Shown here: positions 1 through 10,045 of the stretch, piece by piece | Numbering within the stretch: position 1 is the stretch's first letter | How the letters are laid out: each line of letters opens with the position of its first letter | From: Symbiodinium natans | Taxonomy: Eukaryota; Sar; Dinophyceae; Suessiales; Symbiodiniaceae | Length of the DNA: 64,000 nt | Direction of reading: 5' to 3' | Assembly (NCBI GenBank): GCA_905221605.1 | Contig: CAJNDS010002350.1 | Coordinates: 410,506-474,505, forward strand | Program-made: the position numbers and the translations under genes | The notes under the pieces: generated by a model | Databases searched by the model: none | The model's input: the letters and a program-made list of their open reading frames with translations, nothing else | What the model was told of the DNA's origin: nothing

Positions 1-2466
1 GAGACATTGAAAAACACTGAAGGCCCGGCAGTTTCCACTTTGGGTCTCGCAACACTCCTGCTCCATGTGAGACTACTCTATGTCAAGAGCCTTTCTGATC
101 CCAGAGCATTCTCCAGAGAATTCAACACTCCTCTCCGCAATCTCTGTCGGCACGGAACTACAGCGTTGGCGAACGGCTTGTCGGATCCTCACGGTACCAG
201 TTGCTGGCTACTTGGTGCCACCTGGTGCCAGCTGGAGCAAGCAACGAACCCTGAGCACTCAGGTCCGCACGCTGGATCTGTCAAATTCTGGCGCAACCGG
301 CTGGCCATCTCGGCACCTAAAAAACTCGAACTTTCTGCAGCACCAAGAGCCTCTCTGGCAAAGCCGTCTCTGGGCAACACGCGTTTGCTGAGCAGATCAT
401 GAGTGCTGTCCATCACCCCTGCAAATTGCGAGACATAACCCCATGAACTGCGCGTCCATCTACCCATGTCGGCCTGTTTCCGCCAAAGCAGGCCCCAACA
501 CCTCGCAAACACCACACTCAGTTCTGACAACGATGTGTCGAGACTGACAAACATAGGTTCCGAAATTTAGGCAGAGAGAAGTCTCAAATGAATGCTAAAC
601 AAAATGCATGATGTTCATGCCGGCCTCATGCGGGAAGAACTGAGCTCAGCCATGGATTGGCAAAAGAATATGATCTTTATCAATCTTCGTGGATCCTTGT
701 GGCTAGCGCTGCTTGCCGCAAACGCTTACACCAGCACGCAAAAACAACCAAAACCTGGCTTGCCGTGGTGTGCGTGTCTGGCCAGTCTTGACGACAAGCC
801 CCGTGGCTTTACACAAAGAGAGACTACAGACTACATGCACGATGGATAGGTGGGGATGGAGTGGCAGCTACGCTTACACTTCACCAAGCTGTCAAATTTG
901 CTCAATGGCTTTTTGTTGCTGGCACTGGGCCCTATGAGCCAAGAGAGGGCCTTGTCACGCTAGCTGTTTTCCATCAAGTGACAATACACTTATCATCGCT
1001 TGTCAAAACAATGCTGGATGATTCGCTGACTGATTGAACTGGTTTTCAAGGACCAAGCAGTGCGGCGGATGCGACGGGTGCGCAGTCAGAGCACGCAATG
1101 CATCGATTGCACACATTCGGAGTGCCCTGGCATGCCGGACTTTGCCGATCTTTGCCGCGCCGCGCCATGTAGCCATGCGCAAGGAAAGAACCCTGCGGGA
1201 ACATTTCTCCCAGCAAGTCCTTCAATTCAAGGAGAACGAGCGCGGCCCTCCGGCTAAAGTGGCTAAAGCCTAATCTCAGGATCAGCTCTACAGTAGTTCC
1301 ATCCAAAGGGCATCCGCTGCCATCCGAACCATACAAGTACATAAGCCATATAAGCTATACTACATCTGCGGGGTGCGGAGCCATGTTTTGTCTTCTATCA
1401 AGACTTCTTAGTCGTCTTCATTCGTTGAACAAGGAATCCGGGTTTCCAGACCTCAGGCAAGCCTCTAAACTCTTGAAAATGGCGCCAGGAGGTCTTCTAG
1501 GTAGAATCAAGCGTCGGGGTTCCAAGGAACCAAGATCTGGCAAAGAGCTCCAAAGTTCCAGGCTGCATCCTAAATGGAACTCACAAAGCGCGTTCCGGAA
1601 AGCCCCACCTTGCCATTTGGCATGGTGAACTCCGCCAGCGGTTTCGACACATTCCGCCTTGACAGACAAGATCTGTGAGTCCATGGTGTACCTTGACAAC
1701 AAAGAGTATACCATACTAGTATACTGCTGTAACAGCAATACGCAATGGCATTATTGCATTTGAGTATACCATCATATCATGAGAGTTGGAACGACATACG
1801 ACTCGGCTATGCTATTATGATTGCCGTAGCCTGTGTGTTGAGACGAAAGCCGCACCCCCAAAACTTTGCGACAAAAGCTCCCGGCAGCAAGCAACCCCTG
1901 AAGCACGGCGTGCGAGCGCAGCATAGTGCAGCAAAGCCTGGCATACATCGCCCATAGCACACAGACAAATCGAAGAAACAAAGAAAAAAACTCGAGAGCC
2001 ACGGTGTTTGGGGTGTCGCAGGCGCACAAGAGCTTCCAGGCTTCGGTCTTTGAATGTGAGTCAGACTTGATTAAACTCCAGTGTGCAATTTGGAATGTAA
2101 CCTTGAATGTGAAGTGTGATGGATACGTGTCGTGACGAGCGGGCCATGACAAAGCATAGCAAAGCTCGCTCGAACTCATGCCCACACCCCCACTCACCCT
2201 CGCAGGCACACTCCGGCTCACACACCCCGCCCACGACTGGTGGCTTGCCCAAGCAAAAATCGACCCCTCCCCCACATTCGACTCCCTCACGCCAAACCTT
2301 ACACCTTCACAATCAACTGTCGACATGTTACTCACACCCAATGCACAGTCCAGTCCGGTTCACACTTTAAACCATGTGATGTGCTTATTATTCCTCAAAA
2401 GTTGCAAGAACCTGAACTGTTGAGTTTAGTGCAGGGTCCTGGACGCGGCCAAGCTGTGAAACCTAA
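1..2466. other. Gene-poor host sequence
   Basis: No open frame here looks like a protein: the frames are short, overlap on both strands and lack sustained composition bias or recognisable motifs. The base composition is balanced, like the other host segments and unlike the AT-rich viral segment. I see no RNA gene or transposon end. It is most simply intergenic or intronic protist DNA. Confidence 0.5.
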
Positions 2467-2620
2467 TAGCAGTGGCAATAGCAGTGGTAGTAGCAGTGGC
2501 AGTTGCAGTGGCAGTAGAAGTAAAAGTAGAAGTAGAAGTAGAAGGAGAAGTAGAAGCAGTATGAAGCAGTAGTAGCAGTAGTACTTGTCGTCGTCGTCGT
2601 CTTCATCCTCGTCGTCGTCA
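2467..2620. repeat. Triplet microsatellite (AGY / GTC tracts)
   Basis: Imperfect trinucleotide repeats run through the interval. First come AGTGGC/AGTAGC-type units, then AGTAGA units, then GTC/GTCTTC units. The low-complexity Ser/Arg and poly-Leu frames across it are by-products of the repeat and not genes. Confidence 0.85.
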
Positions 2621-3586
2621 CGAACTTGAGTTCTTTGGAGCTTCAGCTGGAGTTCGAGCTTACAAATTCTTAGTGGGGTCCGCATGGATGTGGAGCACTT
2701 TGGTCTTGATAAAAGAACTTTTTGGCCGGGTGTTGCTTTATGTATCGCTGTTGTATTGATATCCTCCTCAGTGGACTCAGGCCCAATTTTGCCGACCGAA
2801 AACGATTGAAAACACACGCACACAGAGTATCTGCATGTGCGTACACACAAAGATATAAGATATGTTTTGCTACTGTACGGATATCTCGCCTCCGTATGCT
2901 TGTCTTAATTTCAGATTTAGGGTTTTAAGGTTTGAGGATGTTTTGGGATTTAGGGTTTCACGTTTCAGGTTTCGGGTTGGAATCAGGCAACCCCAGTAGG
3001 ATCCCGTCGCTTCGAGGCGCCGCCGTCTTACGGAACAATGGCGCACAAGTAGCGCTGGCCGTGCTAGGAGTATAAGTATTCATAGCGGAAAAAACTGCAA
3101 TCATCGTCACCAACATAAAGTTGAACCCCCCAGTACGTGGTAGTGGCATTGAGAGTGGCAGTGGCAGTAGACATAGCAGCGCGAGGAGGAGTAGAAGCGG
3201 TAGTAGTAGGAATGCAGCGTGCATTTGCCCGCAGTGAATCTTGTTTTTTGGGCGTTTTACCTCGGTATTTACGACCGTTCCTCCACTTGTTCTAGCACGC
3301 GATTTTCAACTGCAGTTTACACTTATGTCTTTTTGTCCTTCCTCATTTCTTGACTCTATGTCTCCGTTTCCATGGGTATTTGCGTGCTTCGCACTTGAAT
3401 TTTCGTCTTGGGTGTGCCTTTTGCATTTTATGGTTTGGTCTTTTTCGTGTTTTTTGCATTTCGACTTTCTGTTTTCCGGGCTTTACTTCTTTGCGTTGTG
3501 GTTTTTGCAGATTTTGCGTTCGTGTTGCAAGTTGCTTGGCTTCTGCTTTGTGCATCGGCTCTTGAAGTGCCCGATGTTTTTTTCGG
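2621..3586. other. Gene-poor host sequence with degenerate TTTAGGG words
   Basis: No convincing gene. Around 2915-2980 several degenerate TTTAGGG/GTTTCGG words occur, reminiscent of plant-type telomere units but not arrayed. The part after about 3240 is T-rich on the plus strand, and its Phe/Cys-rich open frame is low-complexity. Confidence 0.45.
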
Positions 3587-3638
3587 TGGGGGGAAGTTGA
3601 GGGAGGCGGGGGGAGGGGGGCGGGGGGGAGGGGGAGGG
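3587..3638 (+). repeat. G-run tract, G-quadruplex candidate
   Basis: At least five runs of four or more G lie within about 50 bases, separated by single A, C or short spacers. This meets the usual pattern for an intramolecular G-quadruplex on the plus strand. No gene adjoins it. Confidence 0.7.
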
Positions 3639-3689
3639 ATAAGAACGTTGTGAATCTCCACCAGCAAACGCAAGCGCCCTCTTCCCCAT

Positions 3690-4095
3690 TAACCCGAACT
3701 GTCCCAAACCCGAAGCCCAGACGGTGAAAGCCCAAAACCTCCAACAGCAGAGTGCAGGCCCAAACCTTTCCGCTTAAGCCCATCTCTTCCGAACCCGAGA
3801 CCAGACATTGCAAGCCCAAAACCTCAAAACATCGTGCCCAAACTCCTACAGCAGCACAAGCCCACAAGCACTCTTCCCCCCTTGAGCTGAACTCTCCCAA
3901 ATTGCCCATAGACCCTGGCCTACACGCTTTGGCCTAAGCCTGTCACCTTTGTTAGGGGTTTAAGGTTTGGGATGTAGGGTGTTCAGGGCATCCCCCAAAA
4001 AACAGCTGTACAGAGCAAGCCCAAACCTGAACATGTCTTCCCAAAACAGACAAGAGTGCAAGCCCAAAACCTCAACACTCCACAACTCCCAAAAA
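3690..4095. repeat. Degenerate tandem repeat (AAGCCCAAAACCTC-like)
   Basis: Words close to AAGCCCAAAACCTC recur every 35-60 bases with variable spacers, for example near 3728, 3810 and 4050, and weaker forms lie between. It reads as an old, diverged tandem array. Frames across it are repetitive and not convincing proteins. Confidence 0.55.
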
Positions 4096-4644
4096 GTTTC
4101 CGGAAACCCAACAATATGAAAGCGCTTTAAACTCGAGCTTTGGAGCACAAACATGCCCCGTATACCGCGGCCGAACACACGCCGCAAACCTAGTAGTATG
4201 GTTTGGTAGAGTTTTGTATGGTTTAGTATGGTCGTTGCCAGAATTCTAACCCTGGCCCCATCTCACTTGCAGAAAATCCTAATACTGCTCGCAGCGCCCT
4301 ACTACTATACGAAACTACTTTACGTTTCTATCATGCACTCTGCCACTGGTCGCGCGCTGCTGGCCCCTGCTAACTGCCACGCCCAACTGTTTCTGCTTGA
4401 GGTCCAGGCTCTGGCCGCTGCACAGCAGACTTCCTTGGCGCCGGCACCTTCATGGACTGATGCTGAGATCAAAGGCGAACTTCAAATGCAAATAAGGGCC
4501 CAAACAACATCGAACTCGCGTCGAATGTGGTAGGTCTCGGGGCCGAGGCCTGCGCATCGACACCATCAAGGCTGCACAAACCAATCGAAAACATGCTTGT
4601 CCAGATGATTTTTTTCATCTTCAGCTCTGCCCCCTGCATTTGGC
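4096..4644. other. Gene-poor host sequence
   Basis: The only longer frame, plus strand from 4228, is about 100 codons with no motif and no composition bias. I do not support it as a gene. Nothing else is recognised. Confidence 0.4.
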
Positions 4645-4708
4645 GGCAGCAGCAGCAGCAGCAGCAGCACCAGCGGCAACAGCAGCAGCAGCAGCAGTAG
4701 CAGCAACA
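4645..4708. repeat. CAG microsatellite
   Basis: A run of CAG/AGC triplets with a few interruptions. Poly-Leu and poly-Cys frames on the minus strand are repeat artefacts. Confidence 0.9.
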
Positions 4709-5619
4709 CATTTGTCTTTTTTCCGCGTTTGCAATTAACGCTAATCTTCTGATCGTTGCTGCAAAACATGACTCTGCCACGGGACCTTGGCATCGACAAA
4801 GCGTAGGAAAGCGTGGAGATGCGCTGCCGAAGCCCTGTCGCCAAGACCAATATGTCGAGGGTTGGGACGTGGACTGCAGCCGCTGTTGCTAACGGTACAA
4901 ACGTCCTTGAGCAAATAAATCACTTCATCATCATCTTCAACCTCTTCAGTTCGAACCCTCGGATCTTTCATCTTTCTCCCATGTCTAGAGGTTTCTGATT
5001 CCACGCTTCATCTTCGCTCTATTCTCCAAACTGAGATTTTCCTTTCCTTTTCCTGACTTCTGCCAGCAATCTGCTGCAAAGTGTCCGAGCTTTCCACAGA
5101 TACAGCAAGTTGATTCTTTCCTTTTTCGATTCTCCATAGCCTTTTCCAACTTGCCAGCTATTCTTTCCGCGTTCTTTTTTTTTTTTGGACTGACGCCTCT
5201 TTACTACATCAGTAGCGCAGTAGGCCGGTCTTGTTGGGCTCGACATAACAGGTGAAACGAAGTCAGCGCGCTCAAACCACCAAACACACCACGCAACCAC
5301 CCAAGAACCAAAGAAACAGAAGAAACAAAGCAAGCAAAAGCGCTGAACTACTAGGTAACCCCACGCACTCAGTACTCGAAGTCGTCGTTGAAGTCCCGGT
5401 GCAATCATACAGCACAGAGCATGCGGGGAATCGCAAATTGCGACACTGCCAGATTCTCAAAACCACCATCATGTAGCTACTGGTGCGACATCATTCGAAT
5501 CGAACCGAGGTCATCACTCGACGGTCAGGATCACGTACCCATCGTCAAGGACAGATAACAGACCCGCAGTGGCAAAGGGATGTTACAGGTCAGACTCCCC
5601 AAAGGAGAGGAAAGACGTG
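4709..5619. other. Gene-poor host sequence
   Basis: No supported gene, RNA or transposon end. A poly-T tract lies near 5176. Confidence 0.4.
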
Positions 5620-5850
5620 CGTATGCCCCACGGTGGTCAGCCAGTGGGGACTTAACAGCAAGAACTATCAAGGCAAGACCGGCCCAGGGCACTCCATGGT
5701 GGTCAGCCAGTGGAGCAGCCCCGAGCGAAAGGTCCTCCGCTCACCCTGGCTTGCAGCTGCGCCCACCTGGATAGATGTCCGCGCACAAGCAAAGTCTCAT
5801 CAGACGGCCAGAGGGGAGGCCAAGCCTTCACTGCGTGAGTAGCTACAGCT
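5620..5850 (+). repeat. Dispersed host repeat, copy 1 (uninterrupted)
   Basis: This copy contains CATGGTGGTCAGCCAGTGG, then CAGCCCCGAGCGA, then a TGTCC...ACAAG...CATCAG...GCCAGAGGGGAGG segment. The first part is closely similar to 6474-6592 and the last part to the sequence just right of the virus (35571 onward). A third relative lies at 54380-54545. It therefore serves as a natural comparison for the unoccupied insertion site of the PLV. The family is not recognised, and no coding capacity is seen. Confidence 0.7.
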
Positions 5851-6473
5851 ACCGTTTCCACCGTGAGCGTCATCAGCACACAAGGCCACACAGCTTTTGC
5901 GTTGGCCTGCGCATCAGTCTGCATCAGGTCCCTCCAAACCCTAACCCACGAGGTACGTCGGTAAGGAGATGGGAGGGCTCACATCACGTTTGCGTGCCGA
6001 AGCGCAAGGATCTCCATGGTAAAACTGCTTTGATCCAATCAGAGCCATCAGGTTACAGCCAAGCAAGCGGCGAAACAGCTGTGCCGCCGCAGGCCAAGCA
6101 CAGACGAGGATGACCCTCTTGAAGGCCAGGTTAGTGCACAGGTGCTCAATGGCTCCCTGCCATGGCAGTGGGTGTATATTCTCCACATAGAAGTGCCCAC
6201 AGTCTGGAAGAAAGCACCGCAGTATTGGTCTTTCCAGAGTCGGCACTCAGCCGAGATATTACAGAAGGGCGGGTCACATTGCCGTGACAGCACGTGAATC
6301 ACGCGTCGTCTCGTCCAGCGATGAGCAGCGGGGCAACAAGGGTTGGCGGTTGTTGGGTCTCAAGGCCGAAGGGTTCACGTAAGGCCATAGCACAGAAATG
6401 GAGCAACCGACCCGGCTGACGGGGGCAGAGGAGAGGAAGACTGGGCAGTCTTACCTTGGACATAACACGATGA
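5851..6473. other. Host sequence between two repeat copies
   Basis: No convincing gene. Both strands have frames of about 100 codons without recognisable motifs. The composition is host-like. Confidence 0.4.
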
Positions 6474-6592
6474 ACAATCAAGGCAAGACCAGCCCAGAGT
6501 ACTCCATGGAGGTCAGCCAGTGGAGCAGCCCCGAGCGAGAGGCTCTCCGCTCCATTAGGCTCACCGCAGCGCCCACCCAGAAGGGTGTCCCC
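6474..6592 (+). repeat. Dispersed host repeat, copy 2 (left half, split by virus)
   Basis: Close match to 5659-5778, including the AATCAAGGCAAGACC and GTCAGCCAGTGGAGCAG words. It stops at the left viral terminus. Its continuation is recognisable to the right of the virus, where ACAAG, CATCAA and GCCAGAAGGGAGG follow in the same order as in copy 1. The virus therefore inserted into this repeat. Confidence 0.7.
6588..6592. other. Target-site duplication of the virus, left (TCCCC)
   Basis: TCCCC directly precedes the left inverted repeat, and the same five bases directly follow the right one (35571-35575). Retroviral-type integrases leave short duplications of 4-6 bp, consistent with the integrase this element encodes. 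Confidence 0.7.
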
Positions 6593-6955
6593 AAAAATTA
6601 TAGAAAGGCTGATTGTGGGGTTTCCACCTCCAGCCTCTGGGGTCAACACCGCCCCATCTTCATTTTTCATCACACATTTCCACACATCATTCTCATCATC
6701 ATCATCTTCTTCATTCTACATCATCATCTCCTCCTCATTCGTTTTATGGGGGTTGGTTCTAGGGTTTCATCATAAATTTCCTAAATTTAAGTCCTTTTAC
6801 CCTTAAATTTCATCACATCTAGCCCCCTCATTCATTATTTTCATCATAATTTCAGGGATTATCATAATTCCTAGGTTTCTGGGGAGTTTGACCTTCTAAT
6901 GTTTTGTCAAATATTCATAATAATTTTTATTATGAAGCTTTGTTGGGGTTTTTGG
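6593..6955 (+). repeat. Left terminal inverted repeat of the virus
   Basis: Begins AAAAATTATAGAAAGGCTG and matches the reverse complement of 35208-35570. The outer 230 bases or so are nearly identical. The inner part has scattered substitutions, for example around 6885-6950. A TCATCATCATC tract lies inside. TIRs of this kind are the replication ends for protein-primed polymerases. Confidence 0.9.
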
Positions 6956-7174
6956 TCTTTAAGGTTAGGGTTTTAGGTGAAAGGCGCGCCTTGGCTTCTT
7001 CGTCTTCGTTGACATCATCCTATGATGGTCAGCCTTGCTCGCTTGACTGATTGCACAGCCGTTCCGTGAATGCATTTCCTTATCTTTGCTTGAAATGAGT
7101 AATCAGCAAAACTTGACTGATTGAAGGCGTTCTGTGCTCACAAGTTATCGTGTAGTGTATCTGTTGTTGATGCA
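6956..7174. other. Leader between left TIR and first cargo gene
   Basis: No gene. It contains GGCGCGCC and is more GC-rich than the TIR. I place it upstream of the ubiquitin-like gene; no ACTTAAAG box is visible. Confidence 0.35.
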
Positions 7175-7834
7175 ATGTCGGGATACGCGGGTGAAGTGCC
7201 AGCAGTTCCAAGCGATGAAGCGCCAGCAGTTCCAAACGATGAAGCGCCAGCAGTTCCAAACGATGAAGCGCCAGCAGTTCCAAACGATGAAGCGCCAGCA
7301 GTTCCCAGCACAGGGGTTGCAATCTTGCCAGAAGTTGCCGTTAAGGATGCCAAGTTTGTCGTGGAGAAGCATACCAAGGAAAACCTTCGCAAGATTCTAA
7401 AGGAAACCGAGAAGCAGGCACTCATGGCTATCCCAGATGACGGAATTCCGGAGAAGCTTCAGAGCATCAAGGATGGTATCAAAAAGTTGCTTGCCGAGGA
7501 GTTGTACCTTACCGAGAACCGCGTCATTGAGAAGAACAAAGACAAGACCGCGACAAGCATCAAGAACTTCACGGTGTCGGTTCACTACAAGGGAGAGATG
7601 AAGCCACTCATCATCTCCTCCACTACAAGCATGAAGGATGTGAAGAGCACCATTTTCTCAAAGTACGAGATTTTGCCCAAAGACCAGACCAAGAGGCGCT
7701 TCTTCGCCTTGACCAGTGAGACTGTGGCGACAAAGAGTACCGAGGTTCTCAAGAATGCGGAGATTACCACCATGCACGGCAAGAAGTTGGCGGGGACAAT
7801 CTTCAATGACCAGACTCACATTCGCGTGGAGTGA
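7175..7834 (+). CDS. Ubiquitin-like domain protein with Pro/Ala repeats (viral cargo)
   Basis: A 219-residue protein starting MSGYAGEV. I prefer this start to the ATG 18 codons upstream because the repeat region follows at once. Residues about 9-45 are five near-perfect 8-residue units (AVPNDEAP, 24-bp DNA repeats from 7202). A charged helical section follows. The last 85 residues have the ubiquitin-like pattern: a VSVHYKG first strand, a hydrophobic second strand, TSMKDVKSTIFSKYEI as the helix, then PKDQTKRRFF and a closing VRVE-type strand (HIRVE). There is no terminal GlyGly, so conjugation is unlikely. Function is unknown; a ubiquitin-mimic or adaptor is an inference. Base composition is more balanced than in the core viral genes, suggesting capture from a host. 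Confidence 0.7.
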   Translation: MSGYAGEVPAVPSDEAPAVPNDEAPAVPNDEAPAVPNDEAPAVPSTGVAILPEVAVKDAKFVVEKHTKENLRKILKETEKQALMAIPDDGIPEKLQSIKDGIKKLLAEELYLTENRVIEKNKDKTATSIKNFTVSVHYKGEMKPLIISSTTSMKDVKSTIFSKYEILPKDQTKRRFFALTSETVATKSTEVLKNAEITTMHGKKLAGTIFNDQTHIRVE

Positions 7835-8085
7835 GTTATCGCTCGCTTTAGATGATTACCGGAAAGACTGAACCGTTCGTGCAAAGTAGGTCTTTCACAA
7901 CGCCACTTGAAACCTTCTTGCCGACACAGAGCAGAGCACAAGTGTGAAAAAAAATCACACTATCAGAAGATGGGCGTGTTCCTCTCTCTTTTCTTGTTAC
8001 ACAAAGCATTTGATTGCTTTATGTTCACAGCATTTGTTGCTCACTTGCTGTAGTCAGGGTTCAGGATAAGCACTTACTTTTCGTC

Positions 8086-8661
8086 ATGGTCTTGCTGGGC
8101 GTGAAGAAGCATGTGACAAAGAAGGAGGCGATGGACGTCTTCAAGAAAAAATCACTTGCAAACAGCGTTCCCGAGAATGAAGAGTTGCCTACCGATGTGC
8201 AGTTTCCTGAAGAGTTCCTTGCATTCATGCAAAAGGTGAAGGGCAAGATGGACGAGGTAAAGACACTTGTTGCTCAAGAAGTTCCCATTTTGAAGATGGC
8301 ACTTCGTTCTTTGCCAAACGACAAGCTCAATGAGGTGAAGGACTTGATGCAAGAAGCAATTCGTGGATGTCGTGGTGACACAAGTGAAGCACGATTTTTT
8401 CGCGTCTTGGAGGTTCTTTTCCCTTCAATGTCTATCTTGAACAATGCCCAGAAAGAGCTCAACAATATCCAGAATGACTACCAGCGCTACTTCTTGTTGC
8501 TGTTCATTGACAACTACAGTGAAGCATCAGGTAGCACCGTCAAACATGGCAATTCACGCTTCCTCGGTGAGATTATCACTGAAATAGACCGTCGTAGAGA
8601 TGAACAGCGTATGCCTTCAGCTTCAAATTCGGATGATGCACCCAATTGTGTAATATCCTAA
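8086..8661 (+). CDS. Unknown helical protein in viral left arm
   Basis: 191 residues from the ATG of MVLLGVKKHV. An upstream in-frame ATG at 8014 would add a Cys-rich stretch that does not look like the rest. The protein is rich in amphipathic helices (VKGKMDEVKTLVAQEV; LPNDKLNEVKDLMQEA), and its C-terminus is polar and possibly disordered (EQRMPSASNSDDAP). No motif is recognised. Composition matches the neighbouring ubiquitin-like gene rather than the AT-rich viral core, so the two may have entered together. It ends just before a 37-bp tandem repeat. Confidence 0.6.
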   Translation: MVLLGVKKHVTKKEAMDVFKKKSLANSVPENEELPTDVQFPEEFLAFMQKVKGKMDEVKTLVAQEVPILKMALRSLPNDKLNEVKDLMQEAIRGCRGDTSEARFFRVLEVLFPSMSILNNAQKELNNIQNDYQRYFLLLFIDNYSEASGSTVKHGNSRFLGEIITEIDRRRDEQRMPSASNSDDAPNCVIS

Positions 8662-8668
8662 AAGAAAG

Positions 8669-8795
8669 AGGTGTACACCAAAAGCGGGGAGTGCAAACAC
8701 CAAAAAGGTGTACACCAAAAGCGGGGAGTGCAAACACCAAAAAGGTGTACACCAAAAGCGGGGAATGCAAACACCAAAAAGGTGTACACCAAAAT
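8669..8795 (+). repeat. 37-bp tandem repeat with GTGTACAC palindrome
   Basis: Three full units start at 8669, 8706 and 8743, and a partial fourth follows. Each begins AGGTGTACACCAAAA and ends GTGCAAACACCAAAA. The palindrome GGTGTACACC recurs in each unit, so the array could pair as short hairpins or bind a dimeric protein. It immediately follows the stop codon of the previous gene. Confidence 0.9.
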
Positions 8796-9298
8796 GGTGT
8801 GCATCTTCTTGCCTTAAACGCCCTTTTGGGGGAGTCCACTAAATGTTTAATTCCGGACTTCGGGTTTTGTTGTAGGGGCACGGCAACCAAAGAATGAGAA
8901 GTCGGCCTAAAATGTGCGATGTGCAGGATGCATACCAGCCTAAACCCCCTAAACCCCAAAATATCAGATTTCAAGTAGTCATATTCATAAAAATATCCCA
9001 AAAATATAAATACCCTGAAAATACAGGCAATTCCCACACAAAATAACCCAAAATCCCAAAAATAATATATATCATAGATTTCAAACCATAAAAAATAAGT
9101 TTAACCATCCTACCCGAGGGACTTTAAGACCCTTAAACCCTAAAATAAAAGAATAAAGACATAATATCCTCGCGACAGGTGAAGAGCGTCATTGAGATGC
9201 AGACGTCTCAAAGTGTCGGGCACTTCGTGCCTGTCGGCACTTCCTATCATTGAGACGCTGTGAGGGTTTAGGGTTTAGGATTTAGGCGTTGGGGCTTG
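8796..9298. other. Non-coding viral left arm with extended stem-loop
   Basis: No gene is seen. The first half has many CCCTAAACCC and AAAATATCC words. Between about 9186 and 9258 is an imperfect long palindrome. GTCTCA (9205) pairs with TGAGAC (9251), and AAGTGTCGGGCAC-TTC-GTGCCTGTCGGCACTT forms the core. A telomere-like GGGTTTAGGGTTTAGG follows at about 9264. This may be a structured RNA or a replication or packaging signal; the sequence alone cannot decide. Confidence 0.5.
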
Positions 9299-9419
9299 TT
9301 GTGGTTTAGTCCTTTCGGTTTAGTCGCTCGGGCGTTGTGGTTTAGTCCTTTCGGTTTAGTCGTTCAGGCGTTGTGGTTTCGTCCTTGAGGGTTGTTGTGG
9401 TTTAGTCCTTTCGGTTGAG
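9299..9419 (+). repeat. About 36-bp degenerate tandem repeat
   Basis: The word TTGTGGTTTAGTCCTTTCGG occurs three times, with a diverged copy (GTTTCGTCC) between. A GTTTAGTCGYTC segment follows it in two units. It is non-coding. Confidence 0.7.
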
Positions 9420-9715
9420 ATGTTGGAGCTTGTTGTTTTTTTAGGTAGGTCTGTTGTTTTGAAAAAAAGGAACGCACCCCTTTTTATTCTTGCTTTTAGT
9501 GTCTTGTATCCCCCTCGTGTAAAAAAGCGTTCCTTTTTTTTGATGATTTTGTTTTTTGGGTTTGGTTTAGGAATTTGGTTTTGCTTACACAGCTCCGCGT
9601 GCCTCGCCTTGCCCTTTTCGTTTTATGAAAACATTTTTACAAAAACCCTAAAAAGAATGAAGATGAAACCCTTAAAGGAGTGCCCCACCGCGCGCCCACC
9701 AGCCCCAGCGCCCCT
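9420..9715. other. AT-rich leader of the polymerase gene
   Basis: The polymerase frame is open upstream through this stretch, but the encoded sequence is hydrophobic and low-complexity (Leu/Phe runs) and unlike PolB. In-frame ATGs exist at 9657 and 9663. I treat most of the stretch as non-coding because a promoter-like ACTTAAAG box follows. Confidence 0.4.
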
Positions 9716-9723
9716 ACTTAAAG
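9716..9723 (+). promoter_or_regulatory. ACTTAAAG box upstream of PolB
   Basis: ACTTAAAG begins 28 bp before the ATG at 9744. The same octamer lies 31-37 bp before four other starts in this virus (32006, 33359, 33861, 34535). A second CTTAAAG follows at about 9734. I infer an early-class promoter element. Confidence 0.55.
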
Positions 9724-9743
9724 GGAAGGCACCCTTAAAGGGT

Positions 9744-9923
9744 ATGGAGCCTGATGACGGAAGTCCCGACTTAAAGGATGAAACCCTATATACTTATATG
9801 GAAGATACATTAAAAAAATCTGTTATGAAATACGTTTTATCTTCAAAAATAGGTGAGATTAAAGTTAATAATAAAGGTAAACAGCTAAAGCGAGTAATTA
9901 TAAACGGTAAAGAGTATTCATAT
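9744..9923 (+). CDS. polB: Protein-primed DNA polymerase B, 5' part (split by retrotransposon)
   Basis: Sixty codons starting MEPDDGSPDL. They are open to the base before the retrotransposon LTR, where the LTR's own TGA (9924-9926) ends the frame. The phase is the same as that of 16985-20635 once the insertion and one CATAT copy are set aside, so this is the true N-terminal part of the polymerase. The start is chosen because the ACTTAAAG box lies 28 bp upstream. Starting at 9657 would add 29 Pro/Lys-rich residues and remains possible. As it stands the gene cannot make full-length polymerase. Confidence 0.8.
9919..9923. other. Target-site duplication of the retrotransposon, left (CATAT)
   Basis: CATAT directly precedes the first LTR and recurs at 16980-16984 directly after the second. 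A five-base duplication is standard for Ty1/copia elements. Confidence 0.9.
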
Positions 9924-10002
9924 TGAAAGACTTTTCTCTGAACCGCAAAGGGCTGCCGATTGATATGGATACATGTGAGGCAAAAGGAGTGCAACTCTTA
10001 CA
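9924..10002 (-). repeat. LTR (3' LTR of the minus-strand element)
   Basis: 79 bp, TG...CA ends on both strands. It differs from the other LTR at a single base (T versus G four bases from the right end). This is very short for a copia LTR. Confidence 0.92.
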
Positions 10003-10045
10003 CCCCGCCTCGAGATTTCCTGAGTGCTGTACTCAGGAACTCTCG

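Noticed and set aside
2915-2980. Telomere-like TTTAGGG words (also near 9264)
   Set aside because: Only scattered degenerate units, no array; not evidence of a chromosome end.
3241-3600. Plus-strand 119-codon frame
   Set aside because: Phe/Cys/Leu-rich translation of a T-rich tract; shadows on the other strand are equally long.
4228-4533. Plus-strand 101-codon frame
   Set aside because: No motif, no supporting context, overlaps other open frames.
8669-8795. CRISPR-like array
   Set aside because: Units are contiguous 37-bp tandem copies without unique spacers, in a eukaryotic viral insert.
9420-9743. Upstream extension of the polymerase frame to 9420
   Set aside because: Hydrophobic low-complexity translation, followed by an ACTTAAAG box and a better start at 9744.
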